Positions 26,946 through 35,462 of a stretch of 45,992 nucleotides of DNA are shown here, one piece after another. The position numbers and the translations under genes are program-made. Below the pieces are notes generated by a model that ran no database searches, was not told the origin of the DNA, and saw only the letters and a program-made list of their open reading frames with translations. Location of the stretch: positions 1 to 45,992 of the forward strand of contig JANJXF010000053.1 in assembly GCA_024709165.1 (NCBI GenBank). Reading direction: 5' to 3'. Numbering within the stretch: position 1 is the stretch's first letter; every line of letters begins with the position of its first letter. Source of the stretch: Thiobacillus sp. GTDB lineage: Bacteria; Pseudomonadota; Gammaproteobacteria; Burkholderiales; Thiobacillaceae.

Positions 26946-27718
26946 GACACCACCTCGATGGCAAAGATGGCGAAAAATACCCGCATCATGCCGCGCAGCA
27001 CGGAAACCGGGACCATGAACAGCTTTTTTGGGGTTTCCAGGCCGGCGGTAACCGGGATGAGCGTGACCGCGAGGCCGAACAGGGCGCACTTGGCGAGCAG
27101 GCCGGCGACGATCGTGAAGTCGAAAATATTGGCGATGGTCCGCGTGTAGGAGTCGAATCCGGCCGTGCCGGCACCGTGGATGGCGAGATAGCCCATCGCC
27201 AGGGCCAGCAGTCCGGCGAGTCCGGCGAGCGTGATCACCGAAATGACCCCGCCGATGAGCCGCGGCAGAAATTCGAACTGCATTGGCGGAACCTTGCAGT
27301 GCGCCAGCGCATCCAATTCATTGTTGACCTGCATCAGCGCCACCTCGGTATTGATCGCGCTGCCGGAGCGCAGGGCGATGAACAGCGCGGTAAGGAAAGG
27401 CAGCAGTTCCAGCACCAGCACACGGATGGTCATTTCGCTGGCGAATTCGGCGAGGCCGAAATCGCGTGCGGTGGTGACGATGATGCTGATGATGAGCCAG
27501 GAGATTACCAGCGCATAACCGAGAAAGACGTGCAGGATCTGTACCGCGGTGAAGTACACCTGCTTGATGACGACATCGAAGGTGGCGCGGTTCCAGGTGG
27601 CAGGCTCGATCAGCAACAGCAGCGCGCGGGCAAGGAAGGCGAAGATGCCGTATCCGACGGTGAACCAGCCGACCAGCTTGGCGCCGAGCGATTCGATGGA
27701 GGCGGCGAGAGCGTTCAT
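26924..27718 (-). CDS. MlaE-like permease of the MCE transport system
   Basis: A 264-residue inner-membrane permease with about five to six helices (for example ILHVFLGYALVISWLIISII, LAGLAGLLALAMGYLAI, VSVLRGMMRVFFAIFAIEVV). The MlaE-type segments LELLPFLTALFIALRSGSAI and MQVNNELDALAHCKVPPMQF correspond to the conserved EExDAL-type coupling region. First gene of the operon; its start faces the SH3 gene with an 85-base divergent promoter region between. Its 3' end overlaps the ATPase-like gene. Confidence 0.88.
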   Translation of the reverse strand: MNALAASIESLGAKLVGWFTVGYGIFAFLARALLLLIEPATWNRATFDVVIKQVYFTAVQILHVFLGYALVISWLIISIIVTTARDFGLAEFASEMTIRVLVLELLPFLTALFIALRSGSAINTEVALMQVNNELDALAHCKVPPMQFEFLPRLIGGVISVITLAGLAGLLALAMGYLAIHGAGTAGFDSYTRTIANIFDFTIVAGLLAKCALFGLAVTLIPVTAGLETPKKLFMVPVSVLRGMMRVFFAIFAIEVVSLALKYI

Positions 27719-27803
27719 CGGCGCATCTTAACGCCGGAAGCGATGCTTGCGCCATGGGCGCGCAGGCCATACAGTTTTGCCGTTCGACTCCGGGGGAGAA
27801 ACC
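27719..27803. promoter_or_regulatory. Divergent promoter region, MCE operon and SH3/M48/cyclase operon
   Basis: The only non-coding DNA between two divergent operons, 85 bases. A GGGGGAG ribosome site precedes the SH3 gene start. No clear -35/-10 pair stands out on either strand. Confidence 0.35.
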
Positions 27804-28334
27804 ATGCGAAAGATTCTGATCGGCACACTCGCGGCGCTGGGCTGGGCAGTGGCGTCTGTCGCGTCCGCGGCCACCGGCACCGTGTTGCGCGACGAGAAAC
27901 TGCTCACGCAGCCGAGCGCGACGGCCGGTGTGGCGGGCAGCGTCGCCCGTGGTGCGAACGTCACCATCCTGTCCAAAGACGGCGGTTGGCTGCGCGTCAC
28001 CGCCGGCAAGACCACCGGCTGGGTGCGCCTGCTGTCGGTGCGTGCCGGTGCGGGGGGACTGGGCGGTGCCGGCATCGGCGATGTCGTGGGTGCGGCCACC
28101 ACGCGCTCCGACCCCACGCGGGTCGTGGCGGTGGCGGGCCTGCGCGGTCTCAATGACGAGCAACTCAAGCAGGCGAAGTTCAATGCCGACGAGCTGGCGC
28201 GCATGGAGACGCATGGCGTGACCACGGCGCAGGCGAGCGGTTTCGCCGCCCAGTCGGGGCTCGCAGCGGTCAAGATTGCGGATCTGCCGAAACCGAAGGC
28301 CGAACAGTCGACTTCGCCGTGGGGAGGAGAGTGA
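27804..28334 (+). CDS. Exported SH3-domain protein
   Basis: A 176-residue exported protein. Signal peptide residues 1-23 (ending SVASAA), then a bacterial SH3 domain at about 24-80 (TGTVLRDEKLLTQPSAT, VAGSVARGANVTILSKDGGW, LRVTAGKTTGWVRL). The C-terminal half contains repeats around GLRGLNDEQLKQAKFNADEL and no known domain. The stop overlaps the next start as TGATG, so translation is coupled with the M48 protease. A role in binding cell wall or protease partners is likely but not shown. Confidence 0.85.
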   Translation: MRKILIGTLAALGWAVASVASAATGTVLRDEKLLTQPSATAGVAGSVARGANVTILSKDGGWLRVTAGKTTGWVRLLSVRAGAGGLGGAGIGDVVGAATTRSDPTRVVAVAGLRGLNDEQLKQAKFNADELARMETHGVTTAQASGFAAQSGLAAVKIADLPKPKAEQSTSPWGGE

Positions 28335-29299
28335 TGAAAACGAAGCACCTCATTCTGGCTGCCCTGCTGGCGGTGACCAGCGTCCCGGCAAGTGCCTTCG
28401 ATCTCGGCAAGTTTCTCGAAGACCGCGTCAACCGCGAACTGAACAAGGGCAAACCGGCACAAACCGCACCGGAGCAGTCTGCGCCCGCACAGCCTCCTCC
28501 GGCACCCGCGCAGACCGCACCGGTGCCTGCACAGACTGCCGCAGCGCCGCAACCTGCCAAGCAGAAGGTCGACCCGACGCAACTCGGTTTCGCGTTGTTC
28601 GGCGATTACTCTCTCGACGAGGAGATTCGCATCGGGCGCCAGATCGCCGGCAACCTGCTGGGCGCCGTGCCGCTGGTGCGCGACGATACCCTGCAGCGCT
28701 ATGTCAACCTGGTGGGGCACTGGGTGGCGCAGCAAAGCGGCCGCAGCGAAGTTCCCTGGCGCTTCGGCGTGATCGACACCGAAGCCATCAACGCCTTCGC
28801 CGCGCCGGGTGGCTACGTGTTCATTACCAAGGGCCTGTATCGCATGCTCGACAACGAAGCCGAACTCGCTGGCGTGCTCGGGCACGAGATCGCGCATGTC
28901 ACGAAAAAGCATCACCTCAAGGTGCTGAAGCAGTCGACCCTGATCAGTGCCCTGGGCCAGGCCGCAAGCCGCAAGGTACAGGGCAGCGACCCGGCGGTGC
29001 AGAATCTGATCGGCAACGGAGCCGAGATCATGGCGCGCGGCCTGGACAAGAGCGCTGAATACGAGGCGGACCGCGTCGGCATCGTGTTCGCCGCGCGCGC
29101 CGGTTACGATCCGTGGGGGCTGCCCAACGTGTTGCAGGGACTTGCCGGTCTGCCGAGCGGCGACAACCGCACCAGCCTGCTGTACAAGACCCATCCGCAT
29201 GCGGCCGACCGCCTGGCCGAGCTGGGCGAGGCGGTGGGGGACCGGTTCGACGGCCTTGGTGGCAGGGACGTTGCCAACCGTTTCTACCGCTTGCGGTGA
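28334..29299 (+). CDS. M48-family periplasmic metalloprotease
   Basis: A 321-residue zinc protease with signal peptide (1-21, ending SVPASA). A Pro/Ala/Gln-rich linker (about 40-77) precedes the M48 domain. The zinc site is HEIAH (184-188) with the third ligand in SAEYEADRVG. Similar to BepA/LoiP-type quality-control proteases but lacks a TPR tail. The stop overlaps the cyclase GTG start (GTGA). Confidence 0.9.
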   Translation: MKTKHLILAALLAVTSVPASAFDLGKFLEDRVNRELNKGKPAQTAPEQSAPAQPPPAPAQTAPVPAQTAAAPQPAKQKVDPTQLGFALFGDYSLDEEIRIGRQIAGNLLGAVPLVRDDTLQRYVNLVGHWVAQQSGRSEVPWRFGVIDTEAINAFAAPGGYVFITKGLYRMLDNEAELAGVLGHEIAHVTKKHHLKVLKQSTLISALGQAASRKVQGSDPAVQNLIGNGAEIMARGLDKSAEYEADRVGIVFAARAGYDPWGLPNVLQGLAGLPSGDNRTSLLYKTHPHAADRLAELGEAVGDRFDGLGGRDVANRFYRLR

Positions 29300-31512
29300 G
29301 CGCAGCCTCGACGCGGCTGGCGCAGGCGGCACTGTCCGCCCTGTTCGTCCTGCTGCTTGCCGCGCACGCCGGAGGCTGGCTCGCGCTGCCGCCGATACAG
29401 CGTGCGGAAACTTGGCTGTATGACGCCTGGCTCAGACACACGGCGCCGACGGGAGTGGACGACCGTATCGCCATCCTCGACATCGACGAGGCCAGCCTGA
29501 AGAGCGTCGGCCGCTGGCCCTGGAACCGGGCCATCATGACGGCGATGCTGGACCAATTGTTCGACCGCTATGGCGTGGCGGCGGTAGGCTTCGACGTGGT
29601 GTTCGCGGAGCCGGACACGAGTTCCGGACTTGTCACGCTTGACCAGATGGCACGCAGCGAACTGGCGGGCAACCACGAGTTCCAGGCGGCCTTGCGGCGT
29701 CTGTCGCCGCAGCTGGATTACGACGCGCGCTTCGCGCGGGCGCTCGCCGGGCGCCCGGTGTCGCTCGGCTATTACTTCAACCCGGCAGGCTTTGGCGGCG
29801 CGCGCAGCGGCGAACTGCCTTCCCCCGCACTGCCTGCCGGCACCTTCGATCCGCTGCGCCCCGGTCGGCCTGCGGCAACGGGTTTCGGCGCCAACCTGGC
29901 GGTTTTCCAGCAGGCCGCGCAGGGAGCGGGTTTCTACAACATGCGCGCCGACGAGGATGGCACGGCACGGCGCATGGCGCTGGTGAGTCCCTTTGGTGAT
30001 GGCTATTACCTCTCCCTGTCGGCATCCACCCTGCGTGTGGCGTTCGGTGCCGAGCCGGCGGCCGGTGGCGTCGGCCCGGTGCGCGTGCTGGGGCGCGAAT
30101 ATCAGACGCCATGGCTGGAGGTCGGCGGCATGCGCATGCCGCTCGATACCGACGGCCACGTTCATGTGCCTTATCGCGCGGGCGCGCCCTTTCCCTATCT
30201 TTCCGCAGCGGATGTGCTGGCCGGCAAGGCGCCGGTGGCGCAGCTGGAAAACCGCATCGTGCTGGTCGGCTCAACCGCGCCGGGCCTGGCCGACCTGCGC
30301 GTGACGCCGTTTTCCAGCACCTTTCCGGGCGTCGAGATTCATGCGCACCTGATCGCCGGCATGCTCGACGGCACGCTGCGCGCCGTGCCGCCGTGGGCGG
30401 ACGACGCACGGGTGCTGGCGGTGCTGGTGGCGAGCGTACTACTTGTGGTCGTGCTGCTGCGCTTCGGTCCAGCGGTGGGACTGATTGCCACGCTGACCCT
30501 GCTTGGCTTGCTGCTTGCAGCTTACGCTGCCGCGTGGTCGCGTTTTTTGGTCGTGCCGATGGCGGCGCCCATGCTGACGGTGTTCGGTCTGTATGCGCTC
30601 AACACCGCCTGGGGTTTCTTCGCCGCCACGCGCAGCAAGCGCCAGATCACCCGCCTGTTCGGCCAGTACGTGCCGCCGGAACTGGCCGCGGAAATGAGCC
30701 GCGATCCGGCGCACTACACCATGGAGGGCCAGTCGCGCGACATGACCGTGCTGTTCTCCGATATCCGCGGCTTCACCAACTTCTCCGAAAAGCTCCCTCC
30801 CGCCGAACTCGCGGAAGTGCTCAACGCCTACCTGTCGACCATGACACGTATCGTGCAGCAGCATCAGGGCACCATCGACAAGTACATTGGCGACGCCATC
30901 ATGGCGTTCTGGAACGCGCCGGTCGATCTCGCCGACCACGCCACGCGGGCGGTCGCCACCGCACTCGACATGCAGGCGGCGCTGCCGCAGCTCAACCGGG
31001 AATTCGCCGAACGTGGCTGGCCGGAAGTGAAGATCGGCGTCGGCGTCAACACCGGGCGCATGAGCGTGGGCAACATGGGTTCTGAATTCCGCATGTCGTA
31101 CACGGTGATGGGCGACGCGGTGAATCTCGGTTCGCGCCTCGAAGGCATCACAAAACAGTATGGCGTAGGGATCCTCGCCACCCAGCCCACGGTCGACGCC
31201 GATCCGGTGCATGCCTACATGAAAATCGATGTGGTACGCGTCAAGGGCAAGGAAACGCCGGTCACGATCCACGAGCCGCTCGGTGCCCGCGCGGGACTCG
31301 ACGCGTCATTGCAACAGGCAGCCGCCGAATTCGGGCTCGCTTTTGCGGCTTACCAGAGGCAGGAGTGGGATGTCGCCGAAGCCGCGCTCGGCGCACTCAA
31401 CGCCCGCGCGCCGCGTGCGTTGTACGATATCTACCTCGAACGCATCGCGCACTTCCGCGAAGCACCGCCACCGGGCGACTGGGACGGCGTGTTCGTCTAT
31501 ACGACCAAGTGA
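29296..31512 (+). CDS. CHASE2-domain adenylate cyclase (class III)
   Basis: A 738-residue membrane receptor cyclase. Domains: N-terminal helix (about 10-30), periplasmic CHASE2 (about 35-360; DDRIAILDIDEASLKSVGRW, FDVVFAEPD), three helices (about 370-455) and a class III cyclase domain (about 475-645). Metal-binding Asp residues are in FSDIRGF and GDAIMAF; DKYIGDA has the Lys and YTVMGDAVNLGSRLE the Asp that specify adenine, plus the transition-state Asn and Arg. It should make cAMP in response to an extracytoplasmic signal. The GTG start at 29296 overlaps the M48 stop. A helical tail (about 670-738) follows. Confidence 0.92.
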   Translation: MSAASTRLAQAALSALFVLLLAAHAGGWLALPPIQRAETWLYDAWLRHTAPTGVDDRIAILDIDEASLKSVGRWPWNRAIMTAMLDQLFDRYGVAAVGFDVVFAEPDTSSGLVTLDQMARSELAGNHEFQAALRRLSPQLDYDARFARALAGRPVSLGYYFNPAGFGGARSGELPSPALPAGTFDPLRPGRPAATGFGANLAVFQQAAQGAGFYNMRADEDGTARRMALVSPFGDGYYLSLSASTLRVAFGAEPAAGGVGPVRVLGREYQTPWLEVGGMRMPLDTDGHVHVPYRAGAPFPYLSAADVLAGKAPVAQLENRIVLVGSTAPGLADLRVTPFSSTFPGVEIHAHLIAGMLDGTLRAVPPWADDARVLAVLVASVLLVVVLLRFGPAVGLIATLTLLGLLLAAYAAAWSRFLVVPMAAPMLTVFGLYALNTAWGFFAATRSKRQITRLFGQYVPPELAAEMSRDPAHYTMEGQSRDMTVLFSDIRGFTNFSEKLPPAELAEVLNAYLSTMTRIVQQHQGTIDKYIGDAIMAFWNAPVDLADHATRAVATALDMQAALPQLNREFAERGWPEVKIGVGVNTGRMSVGNMGSEFRMSYTVMGDAVNLGSRLEGITKQYGVGILATQPTVDADPVHAYMKIDVVRVKGKETPVTIHEPLGARAGLDASLQQAAAEFGLAFAAYQRQEWDVAEAALGALNARAPRALYDIYLERIAHFREAPPPGDWDGVFVYTTK

Positions 31513-31514
31513 CC

Positions 31515-32282
31515 ATGAAACTCACCGTATTGGGCTGTAGCGGCGGTATCGGCAGCGGGCGGCATACCACTTGCCTCAGGATCGACGACGACGTCCTGAT
31601 CGACGCCGGCAGCGGCATCACCACGCTCGACTTCGAGCAGCTGGCCATGATCGATCATGTCTTCCTGACCCACGCCCATCTCGATCATGTGCTCGGCCTG
31701 CCGCTGCTGCTCGACAGTGTCGGCGACCTGCGCACTGAACCGGTGACCGTGCACGCGCTGCCAGCGGTGCTCGACGTGCTGGCGAACCACCTCTTCAACT
31801 GGCAGCTGTGGCCCGATTTCCGCGAAATTCCGAGCAAGGAGGCGCCCTGGTTGCGTTTCGAGGCGCTGGATTTCGGCGACGCCTTGACACTCAAGGGCCG
31901 CACCGTGCGTCCGCTGCCAGTCGAACACGTGGTGCCGGCGTGCGGACTGCACGTCGCCACGCAGGCCGGGAGTCTTGTCTTCAGCGGCGATACCACGCAC
32001 AGCGACGACTTCATCCGTGCGCTCAACGCCATTCCCGACCTGCGTCACCTCATCGTCGAGGCTTCGTTCGAAAATGTGCTGTGCGAGGTCGCCAAGGTAT
32101 CGAAGCATCACTGGCCCGATTCTCTCGCGGCCGAACTTGCGGCGCTGAGCGTGCAGCCCCGGGTGTGGATCACCCACCTGAAACCGGGCAATGAGGGGGC
32201 GATCATGAACGAACTGCGCGCGGCTGCGCCGGAATGGGGGGTGGAGGCGTTGATGCAGGGGCAGCTGATCGAGTTGGGATGA
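31515..32282 (+). CDS. Class II 3',5'-cyclic nucleotide phosphodiesterase (MBL fold)
   Basis: A 255-residue metallo-beta-lactamase-fold hydrolase without signal peptide. The metal site HAHLDHVLGLP matches the class II cyclic-nucleotide phosphodiesterase signature (HxHLDHxxGL). Further ligands are in EHVVPACGLHV, FSGDTTHSDD and ITHLKPGNEGAI. It begins 2 bases after the cyclase stop and is almost certainly co-expressed, giving a synthesis-plus-degradation cAMP pair. Substrate preference (cAMP) is inferred from the context. Confidence 0.88.
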   Translation: MKLTVLGCSGGIGSGRHTTCLRIDDDVLIDAGSGITTLDFEQLAMIDHVFLTHAHLDHVLGLPLLLDSVGDLRTEPVTVHALPAVLDVLANHLFNWQLWPDFREIPSKEAPWLRFEALDFGDALTLKGRTVRPLPVEHVVPACGLHVATQAGSLVFSGDTTHSDDFIRALNAIPDLRHLIVEASFENVLCEVAKVSKHHWPDSLAAELAALSVQPRVWITHLKPGNEGAIMNELRAAAPEWGVEALMQGQLIELG

Positions 32283-32365
32283 GCTCGGATTGTCCGTTGC
32301 CACACGTCGATTGTTCTGCGGATTATCGTGTAGTCTGACGTGGCAACCATCGATGAGGATCCGAC

Positions 32366-32623
32366 ATGACTGTTCGCAATACCGGAAAGAAAATTGCCCT
32401 GGGCTTCGCTGTCGCGTGTCTGCCGCTGGTGGCGGCCAGCTTCGCAGCCTTTGTCTATCTGGTGATCGAGAAGGGTATGCAGCATGTGTTGACGGGGAGC
32501 GCGCTGGCGACGACGCTGTTCTTCGTCAGTTGCGCGATCGTGCTGTTTTTCATGAGCAAACCGCCGCGCTACGCGCTGCGGCCGTGGCACGAAAAGGAAG
32601 ACGCGGACGTCGGGCCGACGTGA
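32366..32623 (+). CDS. Small two-helix membrane protein, unknown
   Basis: An 85-residue protein with two predicted membrane helices (about 10-33, ALGFAVACLPLVAASFAAFV; and 44-62, GSALATTLFFVSCAIVLFF) and a charged C-terminal tail (RPWHEKEDADVG). A GAGGA site precedes ATG 32366. It lies 83 bases after the phosphodiesterase stop and converges on the HIT-like gene. No family recognised. Confidence 0.6.
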   Translation: MTVRNTGKKIALGFAVACLPLVAASFAAFVYLVIEKGMQHVLTGSALATTLFFVSCAIVLFFMSKPPRYALRPWHEKEDADVGPT

Positions 32624-32651
32624 TCCGGTGTGCTGTGACGGGAAGGTGCGC

Positions 32652-33677
32652 TTACGGCGCGAACCGTGCCAGCATTGCCTCGAATGCCGGTGCTTCCAGC
32701 GCTTCCCAGGCTTCGCGACCGAACAGTGTGACCGCGCCGGCCATTTCGCTCCAGCCATAGCTTCGGCTCGCGGTGTCGAGGTGTGCGCTGTCCTGCGGTA
32801 CGCGGGGGATCAGGTAGAGGCCGTCGCTGGTATAGACGAGGTTGTACGGTACGCCGGCCTGGTGCAGGCGGTCGATTTCGACCCAGGCCGCGCGCGGGTC
32901 ATTGATGCGCCGGCACGGCAGCGGATAGGGCTCGGTACCGCCGTTGTGGGCGAAGCGCGGATCCTGCACGGGCAGGCGCTCGGACAGGAGAAAGCTCTGG
33001 AAGTGCAGGTGATTGACCGATGCGCCGGCGCCCGCACTGTTATAGCCGAGGCACAGGCCGGACACACCGGATTGCGCGCGCACATCCCAAGCCCAGCCGT
33101 GAAGTTCGGGTGTGAGGTGCTGCGGCAGTTCGTGCGAGGGTTCCGGTACCACAAGGCCGTGCAGGCGGGCGAAGGGAAACTTGTTGTAAAGCAGGCGCGT
33201 GGCCTTGCCTTCGAGTTCGCCTTCCCACAACACTTCCCTGGTGAGGAAGGGCTTGTTGAAATGGAATCCTGCGGGATCGAAGGCTCGCAGCAGGCCGTCG
33301 AAGCGCTGGCCGCTGATGCGGGGTGGACGCAGGGCGCGCAGGGGATTGAATGTCACCTGCCATGGTCCCGCGTGCCGTGTTACCACGAGCCCCAGTTGCT
33401 CGAAGCCGATCGTGTGCAGCTTGAGGAATACCATCAGATCGTCATCGGGTTCCGTGAGTGCCGTGCCGTGCCGCAGTTCGCCAGCGATGCGCTCGGCGAG
33501 TTCGCCATGACGGCGGGCGAGCGCGGGGGCGAGCTGCGGCCACAGGCTGTCGTCGTAGGCTGCATTGGCGAGTACGAGGATATAGACACCCAGATTGGGA
33601 TAGGTGGCCAGCATGCCGGCGAGGCCGTCGGCGAAGTCCTGCTGCAAGACGGCGACGGAAGCGAAGGGGGTGGTCAT
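32652..33677 (-). CDS. HIT-superfamily nucleotide(-sugar) phosphorylase-like protein
   Basis: A 341-residue cytoplasmic protein of the GalT/Ap4A-phosphorylase branch. The catalytic motif is NHLHFQ (His223, His225, Gln227) preceded by GYNSAGAGAS, the form used by plant VTC2 GDP-L-galactose phosphorylase and GDP-glucose phosphorylases rather than the HPHPQ of GalT. LLYNKFPFARLHGLVVPEP is the upstream strand. It could phosphorolyse GDP-hexoses or diadenosine polyphosphates; the exact substrate is uncertain. ATG 33677 was chosen; a TTG at 33689 is in frame. Confidence 0.7.
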   Translation of the reverse strand: MTTPFASVAVLQQDFADGLAGMLATYPNLGVYILVLANAAYDDSLWPQLAPALARRHGELAERIAGELRHGTALTEPDDDLMVFLKLHTIGFEQLGLVVTRHAGPWQVTFNPLRALRPPRISGQRFDGLLRAFDPAGFHFNKPFLTREVLWEGELEGKATRLLYNKFPFARLHGLVVPEPSHELPQHLTPELHGWAWDVRAQSGVSGLCLGYNSAGAGASVNHLHFQSFLLSERLPVQDPRFAHNGGTEPYPLPCRRINDPRAAWVEIDRLHQAGVPYNLVYTSDGLYLIPRVPQDSAHLDTASRSYGWSEMAGAVTLFGREAWEALEAPAFEAMLARFAP

Positions 33678-33725
33678 GGGCGGTGGCAAGATCGGGAATC
33701 GCCGCGACTATAGCAAGCCCTGCGC

Positions 33726-33756
33726 AAAAAGGGCCGCCGTCCTGCGACGGCGGCCC
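33726..33756 (-). terminator. Terminator of the fcc genes
   Basis: GGGCCGCCGTC (33731-33741) and GACGGCGGCCC (33746-33756) form a perfect 11-bp stem with a 4-base loop. On the minus strand a TTTTT run follows. It lies 26 bases downstream of the fccB stop. Confidence 0.88.
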
Positions 33757-33782
33757 CTGCGGACCGCGTGGCAATGGGGCGA

Positions 33783-35099
33783 TCAGCCGAACGAGTCGGC
33801 GACGATGCCCTTGTGCCACCCCATCGCGTAGCCGGCTTCCTGGGCGCGCTGTTGCGCGCTTGCGTTCGCCGGACTCAGACCGCCCGCGCCCTTGACGCCC
33901 TGCAGCTGCCCGTCTTCACCCAGACGGTATACGGCGGCGATGCTGATGCCGAAGTCCGGGCTGACCAGGCTGTAACAGGTATTGACATGGGAAGGCTGCG
34001 GCGGCGTCACCCCGCGGAACAGGGAGACAATCGCCGCGGCGGTCATCTTGGCGATGTTGTTCGCGGTATGGCCGGATTTCGGCATGGCGCCCGCGACCGA
34101 GGCGTCGCCGATGACGTGGACATTCGGCACCTTGGTCGATTCGAAAGTGAGCTGGTTGACCGGACACCATCCGGCGTCGTTGGCAAGACCCGTGGCGACC
34201 GCGAGCGGCGCTGCGCGCTGCGCCGGGATGATGTTGATGACGTCGCCCTTCTCCATGCCGCCGCTGGCGGTGTGAACGGTGCGTGCCGAAGGATCGACGC
34301 GTACGACCTTGCCGGCACTGGTGACCGGAACCCATTCGATCATGCCCGGATAGAGCTGGTCCCAGGCCTGCATGAACAAGGCCTGTTTGGAGAAATTGTC
34401 CTTGGCGTCGAGGATGAGGATCTTCGATTTCGGTTTGTGGGTCTTGAAATAGTGGGCAACCATGCTTGCCCGTTCCGGCGGGCCGGGCGGGCAGCGGAAC
34501 GGCATCGGCGGTGCGGTCATGATGAAGGTACCGCCGTCGGGCATGGCGTGCAGCTGCTTATGCAGCAGCACGGTCTGCGCTCCGGCCTTCCAGGCGTGGG
34601 GCATGTGCAGCGTGGCGGCTTCGTCGTAGCCTTCGATCTCGCCCCAGCGGAAGTCGATGCCGGGCGACATCACCAAGCGGTCATAGGCGAGAGACTTGCC
34701 GCTGGCGAGGGCGACCAGGCGTTTGTCCGGGTCGACACCGACGACGCGGTCGATCACCACGTTGACGCCATGCTTGTCGCGCAGCGCATCGTAACCCTGC
34801 GTCAGGTCCTCGATCTTGCGCAGCCCGCCCAGCATCCAGTTGCTGCCGGGACAGGTCACGTAGCTGGCGTTCTGCTCCACCAATGTGACGCTGAGCCCGG
34901 GATCGTACATCCGCAGATACTTGGCGCAGGTGGCGCCACCGAAGCCACCGCCGATCACCACCACGCGTGGCGCAGCCTTGGCGGGCGACGCGCCGGACGA
35001 CCTGCTGGGGGCGGTTTCACAGCCCGTGAGGCCGAACAGCGACAGGGCGCCGCCTGCACCCATCAGCTTGACGAAATTTCTGCGTGAAATCCTGGACAT
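33783..35099 (-). CDS. fccB: Flavocytochrome c sulfide dehydrogenase, flavoprotein subunit
   Basis: A 438-residue FAD enzyme that oxidises sulfide to sulfur and passes electrons to the cytochrome subunit. A twin-arginine signal SRRNFVK opens the protein; the Rossmann motif is VVVIGGGFGG (47-56). Redox cysteines match the family: VTCPGSN (Cys83) and AGWCPVNQLTFES (Cys312). A lipobox-like LTGC (Cys27) at the end of the signal is unusual. ATG 35099 is 8 bases after GAAGGGG; ATG 35105, which overlaps the fccA stop as ATGA, is the alternative. The C-terminal FCSD domain (HVNTCYSLVSPDFGISIAAV) is complete. Confidence 0.93.
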   Translation of the reverse strand: MSRISRRNFVKLMGAGGALSLFGLTGCETAPSRSSGASPAKAAPRVVVIGGGFGGATCAKYLRMYDPGLSVTLVEQNASYVTCPGSNWMLGGLRKIEDLTQGYDALRDKHGVNVVIDRVVGVDPDKRLVALASGKSLAYDRLVMSPGIDFRWGEIEGYDEAATLHMPHAWKAGAQTVLLHKQLHAMPDGGTFIMTAPPMPFRCPPGPPERASMVAHYFKTHKPKSKILILDAKDNFSKQALFMQAWDQLYPGMIEWVPVTSAGKVVRVDPSARTVHTASGGMEKGDVINIIPAQRAAPLAVATGLANDAGWCPVNQLTFESTKVPNVHVIGDASVAGAMPKSGHTANNIAKMTAAAIVSLFRGVTPPQPSHVNTCYSLVSPDFGISIAAVYRLGEDGQLQGVKGAGGLSPANASAQQRAQEAGYAMGWHKGIVADSFG

Positions 35100-35101
35100 G
35101 G

Positions 35102-35422
35102 TCATTTCCCCTTCTTCTGCAGGCTGGCGAGGTAGTTCGCGGTCTCGGCGATTTCCTCGTCGCTGTAGCCGCTGGAGTGACGTCCCATGACGGTCGAGAA
35201 GCGTGCACCGGTTTTGTAGGCGCTCAGCGTCTGGATCATGCGGTCGGCCGGGATGTAGTCGATACTCGGAATGTCGCTCGGGCTGATGCCGTGGGTGCCG
35301 TGGCAGGTGTAGCAGGTGGCGGCGATCACCTGCCCGCGGGAAATGGTCTGTGCGTTCGCGGCAGCGGCGCCGAACAAGGCGAAGCCGGCGGCGCAACACG
35401 CGGCGATGTGTATCCCGTTCAT
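35102..35422 (-). CDS. fccA: Monohaem cytochrome c subunit of sulfide dehydrogenase
   Basis: A 106-residue periplasmic cytochrome c. Signal peptide residues 1-24 (ending AAANA), then one CYTCH haem motif (Cys37, Cys40, His41) and a likely axial Met79 in FSTVMGRHSSG. Some FccA proteins are dihaem; this is the monohaem form. Directly upstream of fccB with overlapping or near-overlapping ends. The AGTCTCC region before ATG 35422 on the plus strand reads GGAGAC on the coding strand, a usable ribosome site. Confidence 0.9.
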   Translation of the reverse strand: MNGIHIAACCAAGFALFGAAAANAQTISRGQVIAATCYTCHGTHGISPSDIPSIDYIPADRMIQTLSAYKTGARFSTVMGRHSSGYSDEEIAETANYLASLQKKGK

Positions 35423-35462
35423 ACTTGCAGTCTCCTTCGTGGTGGGTGGGTGAACCGGTGTG

